The notes beneath the pieces are model-generated. The model saw only the letters and a list, made by a program, of their open reading frames with translations, ran no database searches and had not been told where the DNA came from. A stretch of 64,000 nt of DNA, from assembly GCF_020595095.1 (NCBI RefSeq), contig NZ_JAJDOP010000002.1, forward strand, positions 62,001-126,000. Reading direction: 5' to 3'. Of this stretch, positions 45,484 through 54,437 are shown in pieces; position 1 is the first letter of the stretch; each line of letters begins with the position of its first letter. The DNA comes from Microvirga rosea. Lineage in GTDB: Bacteria; Pseudomonadota; Alphaproteobacteria; Rhizobiales; Beijerinckiaceae. A program made the translations under genes and the position numbers.

Positions 45484-45523
45484 GGCAAGGTGCCTCTCAA
45501 AGGAAATGGATTTGGAACGGACA

Positions 45524-46417
45524 ATGAGCAGCGCGTATCGGGACCTTTTCGTTTCGGCATCGGATGGCCTTCGCCTCTATGTCCGCGATTATGGTCCTGA
45601 GCTGGGAAGCGCCCTGCCCGTCGTCTGCTTGCCGGGGCTTGCCCGCACCTCCGAGGATTTTCATGACCTCGCCATGAGCCTCAGCCAGGACCCGTCCACT
45701 CCCCGCCGAGTTCTATCCCTCGATTACCGCGGCCGGGGACGCTCGGACTGGGACAAGGACTGGCGTCAGTACGACGTGAGAATCGAGGCGAACGACGTCC
45801 TTCAGGTTCTGACCGTCACGGGAATTCACAAGGCCGTCTTCGTGGGAACGTCGCGGGGCGGCCTCATCACCATGGCCCTGGGCGCCATCCATCCCACGGT
45901 CCTGGCCGCCGCGGTGCTCAACGATGTCGGTCCCGTCATCGAGGGTAAGGGGTTGATGCGCATCCGGGGCTATGTGGGCAAGCTCCCCGTTCCGCGGACC
46001 CTGGCCGAGGGAGCGGATCTTCTCAAGCGCATGTCCGATTCGCATTTCCCGCGCCTTACCGACGAGCAATGGCTCAAGCAGGCGAATGGCACCTGGCGGG
46101 AGGACAGCGGACGGCTGGTCCTCCGCTATGACCCTGAGCTGATGAAGACCCTGGAGGCTCTCGACCTCGAAATGCCTCTGCCGGATCTCTGGCCGCTGTT
46201 CGAAAGCCTGAAGTCGATCCCCGTCCTGGCGATTCGAGGGGCGAATTCGGACCTCCTCAGCGCCAAGACCCTTGAGGCCATGCGGACGAGCCACCCCGAC
46301 CTGAAGGCGATCACCGTCCCGGATCAGGGGCATGCGCCCGCCTTGGAAGGCGATCTGATCGCCGCGATCAGGCAGTTGATCGCGGAAACCGAGAATCGCC
46401 TGAGCGCCGCTGCATAG
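45524..46417 (+). CDS. Alpha/beta-fold hydrolase
   Basis: 297 aa from ATG 45524 (GGAACGG upstream); ATG 45506 is possible but sits against its own Shine-Dalgarno. Fold landmarks: LPGLARTSEDFHDLA (oxyanion turn), LDYRGRGRSDWD, nucleophile elbow VGTSRGGLITMAL, acid Asp in RGANSDLLSAKTL and His in PDQGHAPALEG. The elbow GTSRGG fits a subgroup common in Rhizobiales; substrate unknown. Possibly co-transcribed with slt (40 bp). Confidence 0.87.
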   Translation: MSSAYRDLFVSASDGLRLYVRDYGPELGSALPVVCLPGLARTSEDFHDLAMSLSQDPSTPRRVLSLDYRGRGRSDWDKDWRQYDVRIEANDVLQVLTVTGIHKAVFVGTSRGGLITMALGAIHPTVLAAAVLNDVGPVIEGKGLMRIRGYVGKLPVPRTLAEGADLLKRMSDSHFPRLTDEQWLKQANGTWREDSGRLVLRYDPELMKTLEALDLEMPLPDLWPLFESLKSIPVLAIRGANSDLLSAKTLEAMRTSHPDLKAITVPDQGHAPALEGDLIAAIRQLIAETENRLSAAA

Positions 46418-46600
46418 CGCGCCACCGCGCAACCAGCCCTTTCAAAAACAGACCGGAACGGCTCCGGGCCTCGAGCTCGGCGGCTTCCTGCGCCCTTTTG
46501 AGTTTGCCGTGCATGCCCTTCCGGCACCGGCGCCGTGAACCCTCGCCTGATCGCCGTCGCCGGGCAGCCTGCCCACGTCCCGTTTCGCCAAGTTTCGCCA

Positions 46601-46633
46601 AAAGAAAAACCCCGGTGTTTCCACCGGGGTTTT
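46601..46633 (-). terminator. Rho-independent terminator of the porin gene
   Basis: A 12-bp perfect stem AAAACCCCGGTG/CACCGGGGTTTT with a GAAA loop in the RNA, followed by TTTTCTTTT on the minus strand. It lies 23 bp after the porin stop; the A-rich left flank could let it serve the convergent hydrolase gene too. Confidence 0.93.
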
Positions 46634-46656
46634 CCTCACCAATCGGGTTGAGCCGA

Positions 46657-47961
46657 TTAGAAGTCGCGCTGAACGCGGAAGCGGCCTTCCCAGCCATTGG
46701 AGTTGCGGAAGCCGATGCCCGTTGCCGGGTTGATGCCACGCAGATCCGTGTTGGCGTAGATCACTTCCACACCGAGGTCGAGGCCCGACACCGGCTGCCA
46801 GAAGACGTTGGCGCCGAGGCGGTACTCACGGAAGTCAGCCGGGGTGTTGAAGGCCTGGCGGCTGTCCGAGCTCAGGTACGAACCGAAGAAGTTCGAACGG
46901 ATGGTCGGGGTCCAGTAGTGACGCAGACCACCGGCGATGGCCCAAGCGCGGGTCTTCTTCAGATCGCCCGTGACCGGGTCGATGCTGCCGTCGACAAGCG
47001 TCGGGGTGCCGTTCTCGAATGCAGCGAACGGGGTGATGACCGTTCCGGAGTTGCCGCCGTCGAGGTAAGCCGGAGCGCCGTCAGCGAAGGTCGCGGCCAA
47101 CCACAGAGCATCGCCAGGAGCGAGCTGCGGCAGGTTCACGCCAACGTAACCGGCGATGGCGAAGCCATACTCGGTGTCCGGATAGTCAGACACGCTGCCG
47201 ATGCCCGGGTACGTGAAGGTCAGCAGGTTGTTGCTGCGGATCTGGTGGATCGCGCCAGAGAGCTGAGCGGTACCCCAGGTGCCGGTGTACTTGATGTTAC
47301 CGACGAGGTCCGGAGCGCGCTGGCCGGCGTACTGAGCAGCAGCCCAGGTGTCGCCGAAGCGGAGACCTTCACGACGCTCGATACCGTCTTCCAACGAGAT
47401 CGTGGCCGAGAAGCCGTTGCCGAACGTGAAGGTGTAAGCCAACAGGTCGACGTCGGGAGCGTCGTCGAAGCGCAGCGTACCCATGTGACCGGTGGGCAGA
47501 TCGCCGTTCGAGAAGAACGAAACCACGCGACCGGCGGTCAGACCACCGAACTGCACGAAGGCTTCAGCAACGTTCGGAGACGTGCTGATCGTGCCCGTGT
47601 TGCCGAGGCCGAAAGGCGTGCCGGACGAACGGGTGATCTCGAAGCGGACGAACGTGCGGAGCAGGCCGTAAGCGGTCGCCGTACGAGCGTCGAGCTGGAT
47701 GCGGCCACGAGCGCGGAAGCCGACAGCATCCTGACCGCGGGTCAGGGGCTCACCGTACAGGTAGTCCGCACGAACGCGGCCACCAACGCGCAGGCAGGTT
47801 TCCGTGCCCGGGATGTAGAAGAAGCCTGCACCGTAGGTGGAGCAGACGCGAACGTATTCAACAGGAGCAGCCTTCTTCGCGGGAAGATCGGCAGCTTGAG
47901 CGCCGGCAACGGCGGCGAGACCCGCGACCGATCCGAGCAGAAGGCTCTTAACGAGCTTCAT
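46657..47961 (-). CDS. Alphaproteobacterial outer-membrane porin (Porin_2 family)
   Basis: 434-aa general-diffusion porin. Signal peptide MKLVKSLLLGSVAGLAAVAGAQA, mature start ADLPAKKAAPVEYVRVCSTYGAGFFYIPGT with the two Cys (VCSTYG and ETCLRVGG) conserved in this family. Repeating amphipathic beta-strands follow, ending in the aromatic C-terminal strand FRVQRDF recognised by the Bam machinery. The gene has an excellent GGAGGT site, a strong terminator and an unusually long 497-bp upstream region, all fitting a highly expressed, regulated porin. Confidence 0.93.
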   Translation of the reverse strand: MKLVKSLLLGSVAGLAAVAGAQAADLPAKKAAPVEYVRVCSTYGAGFFYIPGTETCLRVGGRVRADYLYGEPLTRGQDAVGFRARGRIQLDARTATAYGLLRTFVRFEITRSSGTPFGLGNTGTISTSPNVAEAFVQFGGLTAGRVVSFFSNGDLPTGHMGTLRFDDAPDVDLLAYTFTFGNGFSATISLEDGIERREGLRFGDTWAAAQYAGQRAPDLVGNIKYTGTWGTAQLSGAIHQIRSNNLLTFTYPGIGSVSDYPDTEYGFAIAGYVGVNLPQLAPGDALWLAATFADGAPAYLDGGNSGTVITPFAAFENGTPTLVDGSIDPVTGDLKKTRAWAIAGGLRHYWTPTIRSNFFGSYLSSDSRQAFNTPADFREYRLGANVFWQPVSGLDLGVEVIYANTDLRGINPATGIGFRNSNGWEGRFRVQRDF

Positions 47962-48402
47962 TGGTTGACCTCCAAAGTTTCGAGACCCTTGGGGGGCCGG
48001 GTTTTGTGCCTCGACTGCTTCTACGAAGCGTAAAACACGTCCCTTGTCCCCTAGAGACCTGACGACCCCACCTTCGTGGTTGGAACCGGCAAATCACGAC
48101 TGGGGTGCCCCCGTCGTTGTGGTCACATTACCGAGACCGGCTCGCCAAGCAACCAAATGAAGGCCCAAAAGCGGCCGGAAAGGGGGGTTTTCATAGGTAT
48201 GTTGCACAAAGGCAACGATAACTCAGGGGGGGTGTTTACCCTTCGTAAAGATTTGGGGCCAGTTTCCTAACAACCTCTTAATAAAAAAGGGAAATCCCGA
48301 CCCTCGGCGCTGAGAATCCGGGTCGTCGGGGTCAAGTTGGAAGCTGCCCAGCCTGTGGATGAAACGCTTCCGCACCGCCGGGCCAGGATGCCCTTCGAAC
48401 GA
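47962..48402. other. Long region upstream of the porin gene, no gene recognised
   Basis: Only short, unconvincing frames occur here. It contains three homopolymeric G tracts (47991-47996, 48182-48187 and 48226-48232) and an AT-richer patch near 48240-48300. The porin promoter should lie here, but I cannot assign boxes with confidence. Confidence 0.5.
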
Positions 48403-48432
48403 GAAAAAGGCCGGGACATGCCGGCCTTTTTC
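48403..48432 (-). terminator. Rho-independent terminator of hppD
   Basis: A 12-bp perfect stem GAAAAAGGCCGG/CCGGCCTTTTTC with a 6-base loop, giving a CCTTTTTC tail on the minus strand. It starts 27 bp after the hppD stop and ends the marR-maiA-hppD unit. Confidence 0.92.
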
Positions 48433-48458
48433 GAATCGATTCCGTCTCGAAGGGGCGT

Positions 48459-49574
48459 TCAAGCGACCTTCGGCTTGAGAACCCCGCGGCGGATCTGATC
48501 CTCCTCGATCGACTCGAAGAGCGCCTTGAAGTTGCCCTCGCCGAATCCGTCGTCGCCCTTGCGCTGAATGAACTCGAAGAAAATCGGCCCGATGGCGGTT
48601 TTACCGAAGCGCTGAAGCAGGACCTTCGTGAAGCCCCCTTCGACCACCCCTTCACCGTCGATCAGGATGCCGTTCTTCTTCAGGCGCTCGATCGGCTCCT
48701 CGTGGCTGGGCAGTCGCTTGTCGATGCGGGAATAATAGATTTCGTTCGGGGCCGGCATGAAATCGACGCCCTGCTCCAGGAGCTTTTCGATGGACTCATA
48801 GAGGTCATGGGAGCCCAGGGCGACGTGCTGGATGCCCTCGCCCTTGTATTCCTGCAGATATTCCTCGATCTGCCCGCTCTCTCCGGCATCCTCGTTGATG
48901 GGGATGCGGATCTTCCCGTCCGGGCTCGTCATGGCGCGGGAATGGAGGCCGGTCAGCTTTCCTTCGATGTCGAAGTAGCGAATCTGCCGGAAGTTGAAGA
49001 GCTTCTCATAGAACCCGGCCCACTCGCTCAGGCGGCCGCGATAAACGTTATGAGTCAGGTGGTCGAGGTAATAAAGGCCGACGCCTTGCGGCTTCGGGTC
49101 CTTCTCGCCGATCCATTCGAAATCGACATCGTAGATGGAGCCCTTCGCCCCGTACCGATCCACCAGATAGATCTGCAGCCCTCCGATTCCCTCGATGGCG
49201 GGAATCTCGAGTTCGTTCGGGCCGGCCTGTGTCTGGACCGGCTTTGCCCCGAGGGAGAGAGCCCGGTCATAGGCATATTTCGCATCGACGACCCGGAAGG
49301 CCATCGCCGGGGCGCTGGGTCCGTGCTGGCTGGCGAAGCGCTCGGCGAAGGAGCCCGGTTGGGCATTGACGATGAAGTTGATGTCGCCCTGCCGATAAAG
49401 CACCACTTTCTTCGAGCGGTGCTTCGCCACGAGGGAGAATCCCATCATTTTGAAGAGGCGGTCGAGCTCTTCCGGATTCGGATGGCAGAACTCGACGAAC
49501 TCGAAGCCGTCCGTCCCCATCGGGTTATCGGCCGAAATGGCCGGGGGCGGGGCATCATGCGGAAACGGACCCAT
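48459..49574 (-). CDS. hppD: 4-hydroxyphenylpyruvate dioxygenase
   Basis: Non-haem iron enzyme turning 4-hydroxyphenylpyruvate into homogentisate, the entry to tyrosine ring cleavage. 371 aa, two VOC-type halves. Fe(II) ligands: His in [12 protein letters not shown], His in [12 protein letters not shown], Glu in [13 protein letters not shown], and the C-terminal [15 protein letters not shown] helix that caps the site. N-terminal [20 protein letters not shown] is family-typical. It lies 81 bp after maiA on the same strand and is followed by a strong terminator. Confidence 0.95.
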   Translation of the reverse strand: MGPFPHDAPPPAISADNPMGTDGFEFVEFCHPNPEELDRLFKMMGFSLVAKHRSKKVVLYRQGDINFIVNAQPGSFAERFASQHGPSAPAMAFRVVDAKYAYDRALSLGAKPVQTQAGPNELEIPAIEGIGGLQIYLVDRYGAKGSIYDVDFEWIGEKDPKPQGVGLYYLDHLTHNVYRGRLSEWAGFYEKLFNFRQIRYFDIEGKLTGLHSRAMTSPDGKIRIPINEDAGESGQIEEYLQEYKGEGIQHVALGSHDLYESIEKLLEQGVDFMPAPNEIYYSRIDKRLPSHEEPIERLKKNGILIDGEGVVEGGFTKVLLQRFGKTAIGPIFFEFIQRKGDDGFGEGNFKALFESIEEDQIRRGVLKPKVA

Positions 49575-49655
49575 AGCTTTCCTCCTTCAATGGCCCGGCC
49601 GATGGCCGAGCCGGCAGTTGCAACGACGCCGCGCCTTGAGACGAGGCGCAGAGTT

Positions 49656-50282
49656 TCAGGCCGCGTCCGGCTGGTTAGCCGGCGCGGCTTCTCGAAAGGC
49701 GGCGTGGCGAGCGCAGGCCTCGTCCACGGCCCGGATCTTCGGGTAGTCGTCGAGCGCAATATTGAAGCGCCGCGCATTGAAGACCTGGGGCACGAGATAA
49801 AGATCCGCCAAGGTGATCCGGGTGCCGAACGCATAGGGTCCAGGCTCGATCAGCTTCTCGACGGCCTCGAATCCTTCGCTGACCCAATGGCGATACCAAT
49901 CGTCGGCGGCGGCCTGGTCATGGCCAAGGCGGTTCTTGAGGTAGGCCAGGGTCCCGGAATTGTTGAGCGGGTGAATATCGCAGGCAATGATGCTCGAAAC
50001 GGCTCGGACCCGCGCGCGCTGCATGGCCCCGACCGGCAGAAGTGGCGGCTCGGGGTAAACCTCGTCGAGATATTCCAGCAGGGCGGTCGATTGTGTCAGC
50101 ACCGTCTCGCCCAGATCGAGCGCGGGAACACGACCTTGGGGGTTGATCCGCCGGTAATCCTCCGCCTTCTGCTCCCCTTTCAGAAGGTTAATGGGCACCG
50201 CTTCGTAGCGGACGCCTTTCAAGTTGAGGGCGATTCGAACCCGATAGGCCGCCGAGGAGCGAAAATAGGTGTAGAGCTTCAC
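49656..50282 (-). CDS. maiA: Maleylacetoacetate isomerase (zeta-class GST)
   Basis: Glutathione-dependent cis-trans isomerisation of maleylacetoacetate to fumarylacetoacetate, third step of the pathway encoded here. 208 aa. Thioredoxin-like half with SSAAYRVRIALNLKG, the zeta-class glutathione-site motif with Ala in place of the Cys found in many members. Other landmarks: NPQGRVPALDLG, ETVLTQSTALLEYLDE and the helical half with ADLYLVPQVFNARRF. Its ATG overlaps the marR TGA by four bases. Confidence 0.92.
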   Translation of the reverse strand: MKLYTYFRSSAAYRVRIALNLKGVRYEAVPINLLKGEQKAEDYRRINPQGRVPALDLGETVLTQSTALLEYLDEVYPEPPLLPVGAMQRARVRAVSSIIACDIHPLNNSGTLAYLKNRLGHDQAAADDWYRHWVSEGFEAVEKLIEPGPYAFGTRITLADLYLVPQVFNARRFNIALDDYPKIRAVDEACARHAAFREAAPANQPDAA

Positions 50283-50779
50283 GCCTCGACCTCCCCTTCC
50301 GGCGCAAGGGCTCGGGCGCGTGTGGTCAGCCGGTCGATCAGGGCGGCGAGAAGGGCCTGCTCCTGGGGGGTGAGCACGGACATGACCTTGCTCTCGAACC
50401 CGAGGGCCTCCGGAACAAGCGACTCATAGATCCGCCGCCCCTCCTCCGTCAGGGCCAGCAGCTCCTCCCGCCGGTCGTCCTTGTTGGGCTGCCGTCGAAT
50501 CAGCCCGCGCTGTTCGAGGGCCGATACGGCCCGGGACACGGTCGATTTATGCATGACTCCGTGCGCCGCGATGTCCCTCGCCGTACCGACATCGTACTGG
50601 CCGAGGGTCGCGACGACCCGCCAGGCGGGGATCGAGAGCCCGAAGCGGTCCGCATAGATCTGGGCCAGCGCAGTCGACGTAAGGCTCGCCAGGACGTTGA
50701 GGCGGTAAGGCAAAAACCTCTCAAGGACGAGCTGGGGCTCGAACGATTCCTTGGTGGCGATGGATCCCGATGCCGTCAT
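50279..50779 (-). CDS. MarR-family transcriptional regulator of the tyrosine cluster
   Basis: 166 aa from ATG 50779; an upstream in-frame start to 50836 would cross both operator palindromes. Winged-helix domain: TARDIAAHGVMHKSTVSRAVSALEQRGLIRRQPNKDDRREELLALTEEGRR, with the MarR wing DDRREELLALT. Helical dimerisation segments lie at both ends. It is the first cistron of marR-maiA-hppD and divergent from hmgA, with twin palindromes between, so it very probably represses both arms. The inducer could be homogentisate or another pathway intermediate (inference). Confidence 0.88.
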   Translation of the reverse strand: MTASGSIATKESFEPQLVLERFLPYRLNVLASLTSTALAQIYADRFGLSIPAWRVVATLGQYDVGTARDIAAHGVMHKSTVSRAVSALEQRGLIRRQPNKDDRREELLALTEEGRRIYESLVPEALGFESKVMSVLTPQEQALLAALIDRLTTRARALAPEGEVEA

Positions 50780-50790
50780 TGACACAATCC

Positions 50791-50804
50791 GTTGCTCATG
50801 CAAC
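50791..50804. promoter_or_regulatory. MarR-type operator, site 1
   Basis: 14-bp palindrome of the form GTTGC-N4-GCAAC (spacer TCAT), 11 bases upstream of the marR start. Identical arms to site 2. Confidence 0.7.
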
Positions 50805-50819
50805 CAATAGGCCATAATA

Positions 50820-50833
50820 GTTGCAATGGCAAC
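50820..50833. promoter_or_regulatory. MarR-type operator, site 2
   Basis: Second GTTGC-N4-GCAAC palindrome (spacer AATG), 61 bases upstream of the hmgA start. Start-to-start spacing to site 1 is 29 bp. Confidence 0.7.
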
Positions 50834-50894
50834 CACCTTTCTGGATTTCCGGAACGCCGAGGCTTGTCCGGCGGCACCCCTGGAGGAAAGAGCG

Positions 50895-52262
50895 ATGAAC
50901 GTTCAGAACGTCTCCGGTTTCCACTCTCCCGATCAGCGCCGCAGCGCCATCGTCCCGGGCTATATGTCCGGCTTCGGGAACTCCTTCGAGACCGAGGCTC
51001 TCGAAGGGGCCCTCCCGGTCGGGCGCAACTCCCCGCAGAAAATCAACTACGGTCTTTATGCGGAGCAGTTGTCTGGCTCGCCGTTCACGGCCCCGCAAGC
51101 GACCAATCAGCGTTCCTGGCTTTATCGCATCCGCCCGTCCGTGAAGCATTCCGGCCGCTACGTGAAAGTGGACAAGGGCCTGATGCGCACCGCTCCCGCA
51201 GCCCGCGAGGAAAGCGATCTTCCTCTCGGGCAACTGCGCTGGGATCCGCTGCCGCTTCCGACGCACGACGCGACATTCATCACCGGCCTTGCGACCATTA
51301 CGACTGCGGGCGATTCCGACACGCAGGTCGGCATGGCGGCCCACGTGCTTCTCGTCACCCGGTCCATGGAGAACGAGTATTTCTTCAATGCGGACGGCGA
51401 GTACCTGATCGTCGCGCAGGAGAACCTGCTGCGCTTCCGGACCGAATTCGGGATCATCGACATCGAGCCCGGCGAGATCGCCGTGATTCCACGCGGCGTC
51501 ATCTTCAGGATGGAACTGCCTTCAGGCCCGGCCCGCGCCTATGTGTGCGAGAATTACGGTGGCGCCTTCACCCTGCCCGATCGCGGGCCGATCGGCGCCA
51601 ACTGCCTCGCCAACCCGCGCGACTTCCTCACCCCTGTGGCCGCCTACGAGGACAAGGAAGAGCCGTCCTTCCTTTACGTAAAATGGGGCGGCGAGCTGTA
51701 TCGCACCGAGATCGGCCAGTCGCCCCTCGATGTGGTGGCGTGGCATGGCAACTACGCGCCGTACAAATACGATCTGAGACATTTCTCGCCGGTCGGCGCC
51801 ATCATGTTCGACCACCCGGACCCGTCGATCTTCACGGTTCTGACGGCTCCGTCCGAAACACCCGGCACGGCGAACGTCGATTTCGTGATCTTCCCGGAAC
51901 GCTGGGCCGTGGCGGAGAACACGTTCCGGCCGCCCTGGTACCATCGGAACCTGATGTCGGAATTCATGGGCCTCGTCTACGGCGTGTACGACGCAAAACC
52001 CGAGGGCTTCGTGCCGGGCGGCATGTCCCTGCACAACCAGATGCTTCCCCATGGTCCCGATACGACCGCGTTCGAACATGCCAGCAACGTGGAGCTGAAA
52101 CCCGTCAAACTCGAAGGCACCCTGGCATTCATGTTCGAGACCCGCTTCCCGCAGCGCGTGACGAAATTCGCGGCGGACTCGGCAGCCTTGCAGGACAATT
52201 ACATCGATTGCTGGCGGGATTTGAAAAAACACTTCGATCCGAACCAGCGGGAACCGAAGTAG
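50895..52262 (+). CDS. hmgA: Homogentisate 1,2-dioxygenase
   Basis: Fe(II) ring-cleaving enzyme turning homogentisate into maleylacetoacetate. 455 aa from ATG 50895 with GGAGG nine bases upstream; an earlier frame start at 50826 lies inside operator site 2. Begins with [26 protein letters not shown], the family hallmark. The metal site region is [18 protein letters not shown] (His and Glu ligands) with a further His in MLPHGPD. The [14 protein letters not shown] cupin strand is also clear. Divergent from marR; its stop is five bases from that of the convergent phosphatase-fold gene. Confidence 0.95.
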   Translation: MNVQNVSGFHSPDQRRSAIVPGYMSGFGNSFETEALEGALPVGRNSPQKINYGLYAEQLSGSPFTAPQATNQRSWLYRIRPSVKHSGRYVKVDKGLMRTAPAAREESDLPLGQLRWDPLPLPTHDATFITGLATITTAGDSDTQVGMAAHVLLVTRSMENEYFFNADGEYLIVAQENLLRFRTEFGIIDIEPGEIAVIPRGVIFRMELPSGPARAYVCENYGGAFTLPDRGPIGANCLANPRDFLTPVAAYEDKEEPSFLYVKWGGELYRTEIGQSPLDVVAWHGNYAPYKYDLRHFSPVGAIMFDHPDPSIFTVLTAPSETPGTANVDFVIFPERWAVAENTFRPPWYHRNLMSEFMGLVYGVYDAKPEGFVPGGMSLHNQMLPHGPDTTAFEHASNVELKPVKLEGTLAFMFETRFPQRVTKFAADSAALQDNYIDCWRDLKKHFDPNQREPK

Positions 52263-52267
52263 GCGGC

Positions 52268-53233
52268 TCAGCGAGCCTTGAAGGCAAGTTCGGCGATGAG
52301 CGGCAAATGATCCGATCCAAGGTCTTCAGCGGTTCGAATGCGGACGACCTGAAGGCCGGCACCGATCAGGATGTGATCGATCGGGAGCCCGAACAGAGGG
52401 GAGCTGGAATTCCATGTGCCTGAAATCCCCCTCGACCTGGTCGTGTCGTAAAGGCCCGTTTGATCGACGAATGACCGAAACGTGTTGGACCAGGGGGTCA
52501 TGTTGAGATCTCCCATGACGAGGACGGCATCGTCCGGGGCGGCGAGAATGTGCCGTGCGGCAATCGCGAGCTGGCTCTGCTGGCGCCTTGCACCCTCGTC
52601 AAAGGGTTGGTCCGCATGAAGTCCGATAAAGGTCAGACATCGCATCGCCGTGTCCGGGTCGCACAAACGGGCCGCCAGAACCGACCGAAACCGCGCAACG
52701 CTGCGATCAACCGACCATGTGAGCGGCTTCCAGCGGCTGATGAACACGACATCCAGCGGAATGCCTTCATGTTCGGCGACACGGTAAGGGTACCGCTCTT
52801 CAAGCTTCTGGAGGAAATCAGCACCCGACGGCGCCTCCTCCAGCAGAATGACGTCCGGCCCCTCCCTGTCGATCAAACGCCGAAGGGCAGCAAGATCGGT
52901 GTTCGTGCCATGCATGTTGAACGTCATGACACGAATGCGATCGTGCGCATCGGCGCCGCGGTTGCCCTCGGCCTGCGCCCCCGACACGTAAGGTGCCAGG
53001 GGTACGGCGTTAACGACCGTCAGGACAAGACTCAGCACCAGGGCAATCCTGGACCGCAGCACGATCGCCACGGCGGAGCAAACCATGCCGAAGACGACGA
53101 GCTGGGGCCGGAAATGCGACAGAAGATCCAGTCGCCACGACCAAGCGCCGAGGAAGCTTCCGACCGTCGCGACAAAAAGAAGTGCTGCCAGTGCGCCCGG
53201 CAGCACCATCCGACCCTGTTGAGCGAACCTCAC
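52268..53233 (-). CDS. Membrane-anchored endonuclease/exonuclease/phosphatase-fold protein
   Basis: 321 aa if it starts at GTG 53233; ATG 53209 (313 aa) is about equally likely. Three hydrophobic segments in the first 85 residues (LPGALAALLFVATVGSFLGAW, LVVFGMVCSAVAIVLRS, ALVLSLVLTVVNAVPLAPYV) anchor an EEP domain. Domain motifs: RVMTFNMHGTNTDLAAL, Glu in DVILLEEAP, MGDLNMTPWSN, LPIDHILIG and GSDHLPLIAEL, so the metal and catalytic residues appear intact. The substrate may be nucleic acid, phospholipid or phosphoinositide; not determinable. It sits within the tyrosine cluster but on the opposite strand, with no obvious link. Confidence 0.82.
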   Translation of the reverse strand: MRFAQQGRMVLPGALAALLFVATVGSFLGAWSWRLDLLSHFRPQLVVFGMVCSAVAIVLRSRIALVLSLVLTVVNAVPLAPYVSGAQAEGNRGADAHDRIRVMTFNMHGTNTDLAALRRLIDREGPDVILLEEAPSGADFLQKLEERYPYRVAEHEGIPLDVVFISRWKPLTWSVDRSVARFRSVLAARLCDPDTAMRCLTFIGLHADQPFDEGARRQQSQLAIAARHILAAPDDAVLVMGDLNMTPWSNTFRSFVDQTGLYDTTRSRGISGTWNSSSPLFGLPIDHILIGAGLQVVRIRTAEDLGSDHLPLIAELAFKAR

Positions 53234-53269
53234 GGCGCCCTGCTCTGGTCCGGCATCGTCTTTTCGAGG

Positions 53270-54373
53270 CTATGCTCGTCCGCGCGTGCGGATCATGAAG
53301 GTGTCGAACGCGTATTCGTTGAGCTGCCACCAGGGCAACACATCGTTGCGGTACGCCACCATCGAATCATAGCCTTTCTTGAAGTCCGGATTCTTGGCGG
53401 ACAGTTCGGCATAGAGTTCGTTCGCGGCCTTCAGCGACGCCTCCATGATGGGCTGGGAGAAGGTGCGCAGTTCCGCGCCGTTCGCCACCATCCGGCGCAG
53501 GGCCGGGCCGTTCACGGCATCGTACTTGCCGAGCATCCAGTTGTTCGCGGCTTCCGAGGCTTGGGCCATGATGGCCTGGTAGTTCTTCGGCAGCTCGTCC
53601 CACTTCTTCTGGTTGATCACGAGGTGCAGCATCGCGCCGCCCTCCCACCAGCCGGGGGCATAGTAGTACTTGGCGACCTTGAGGAAGCCCAGCTTCTCGT
53701 CGTCATAGGGGCCGACGAATTCCGCGGCGTCGAGGGTGCCGCGCTCCAAGGCCGGATAAACGTCGCCCGGCGCGATCTGCTGCGGCACGACGCCGAGCTT
53801 TGCGAGAACCATGCCGCCCAGCCCGCCGACGCGGAACTTGAGGCCCTTGAGATCATCGACGGAATTGATCTCCTTACGGAAGAAGCCGCCCATCTGCGCG
53901 CCGGAATTCCCGCATACCAGGGACGTGACGTCGTAGCGGGCCAGAACCTCGTTGATGATTTCCTTGCCGCCCCCGAAGTGCCACCAGGCCTGCTGCTGCC
54001 GGGCGTTGAGGCTGAAGGGCAGCCCCGTCCCGAGGCCGAGCGCGGGTTCCTTGCCGATGTAATAGTAGACGGGTGTATGGGCGCATTCGACCGACCCGTT
54101 CTGGACCGCATCGAGAGCCTGGAGGCCGCCGACGATTTCGCCCGGCCCGAAAACCTGGATCTGGAATTTGTTGTCCGTCGCCTCCGCCATGTATTTGGCG
54201 AAGGTCTGTGCGGTTCCGAAGATCGTATCGAGGGACTTGGGGAAGCTCGACGTCAGGCGCCAGCGGATTTCCGGCGCGGATTGTGCAATCGCAGGCGCCG
54301 CCACCGTTCCGGCTGCGGCCGCAAGTCCGGCCCCCGCCAGAAAGGTTCGTCTTTTCATGTTGATCGTCGTCAT
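53270..54373 (-). CDS. TRAP transporter substrate-binding protein, TakP-like (alpha-keto acids)
   Basis: Periplasmic DctP-type binding protein of 367 aa from ATG 54373 (AGGGAAA upstream). N-terminal twin-arginine-like signal MKRRTFLAGAGLAAAAGTVAAPAIAQ. Mature part: RLTSSFPKSLDTIFG, IQVFGPGEIVGGLQALDAVQNG, the carboxylate-binding Arg in LKFRVGGLGGMV, VVPQQIAPGDVYPALERGTLDA, EFVGPYDDEKLGFLKVAKYYYAPGWWEGG. From memory this closely resembles Rhodobacter TakP, which binds pyruvate and other alpha-keto acids. The small and large membrane subunits are not in this neighbourhood, so it is an orphan here. It lies between hmgA and fahA and is divergent from fahA. Confidence 0.88.
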   Translation of the reverse strand: MTTINMKRRTFLAGAGLAAAAGTVAAPAIAQSAPEIRWRLTSSFPKSLDTIFGTAQTFAKYMAEATDNKFQIQVFGPGEIVGGLQALDAVQNGSVECAHTPVYYYIGKEPALGLGTGLPFSLNARQQQAWWHFGGGKEIINEVLARYDVTSLVCGNSGAQMGGFFRKEINSVDDLKGLKFRVGGLGGMVLAKLGVVPQQIAPGDVYPALERGTLDAAEFVGPYDDEKLGFLKVAKYYYAPGWWEGGAMLHLVINQKKWDELPKNYQAIMAQASEAANNWMLGKYDAVNGPALRRMVANGAELRTFSQPIMEASLKAANELYAELSAKNPDFKKGYDSMVAYRNDVLPWWQLNEYAFDTFMIRTRGRA

Positions 54374-54437
54374 AGGCGTTTCCCTGCAATTCGTTTCGTT
54401 GCAACCTGAGTGAAGCATAACAACCCGGTCGGTGGCT

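Noticed and set aside
46498..48033. A 511-codon plus-strand open frame across the porin gene and terminator
   Set aside because: It runs antisense through the porin, its signal peptide and a strong terminator; no homology-like features.
48076..48270. A 64-codon open frame upstream of the porin
   Set aside because: No ribosome site and no protein-like pattern; treated as part of the regulatory region.
50792..52423. A 543-codon alternative frame over hmgA
   Set aside because: Arg/His/Pro-rich shadow in the +1 frame of hmgA and begins inside an operator.
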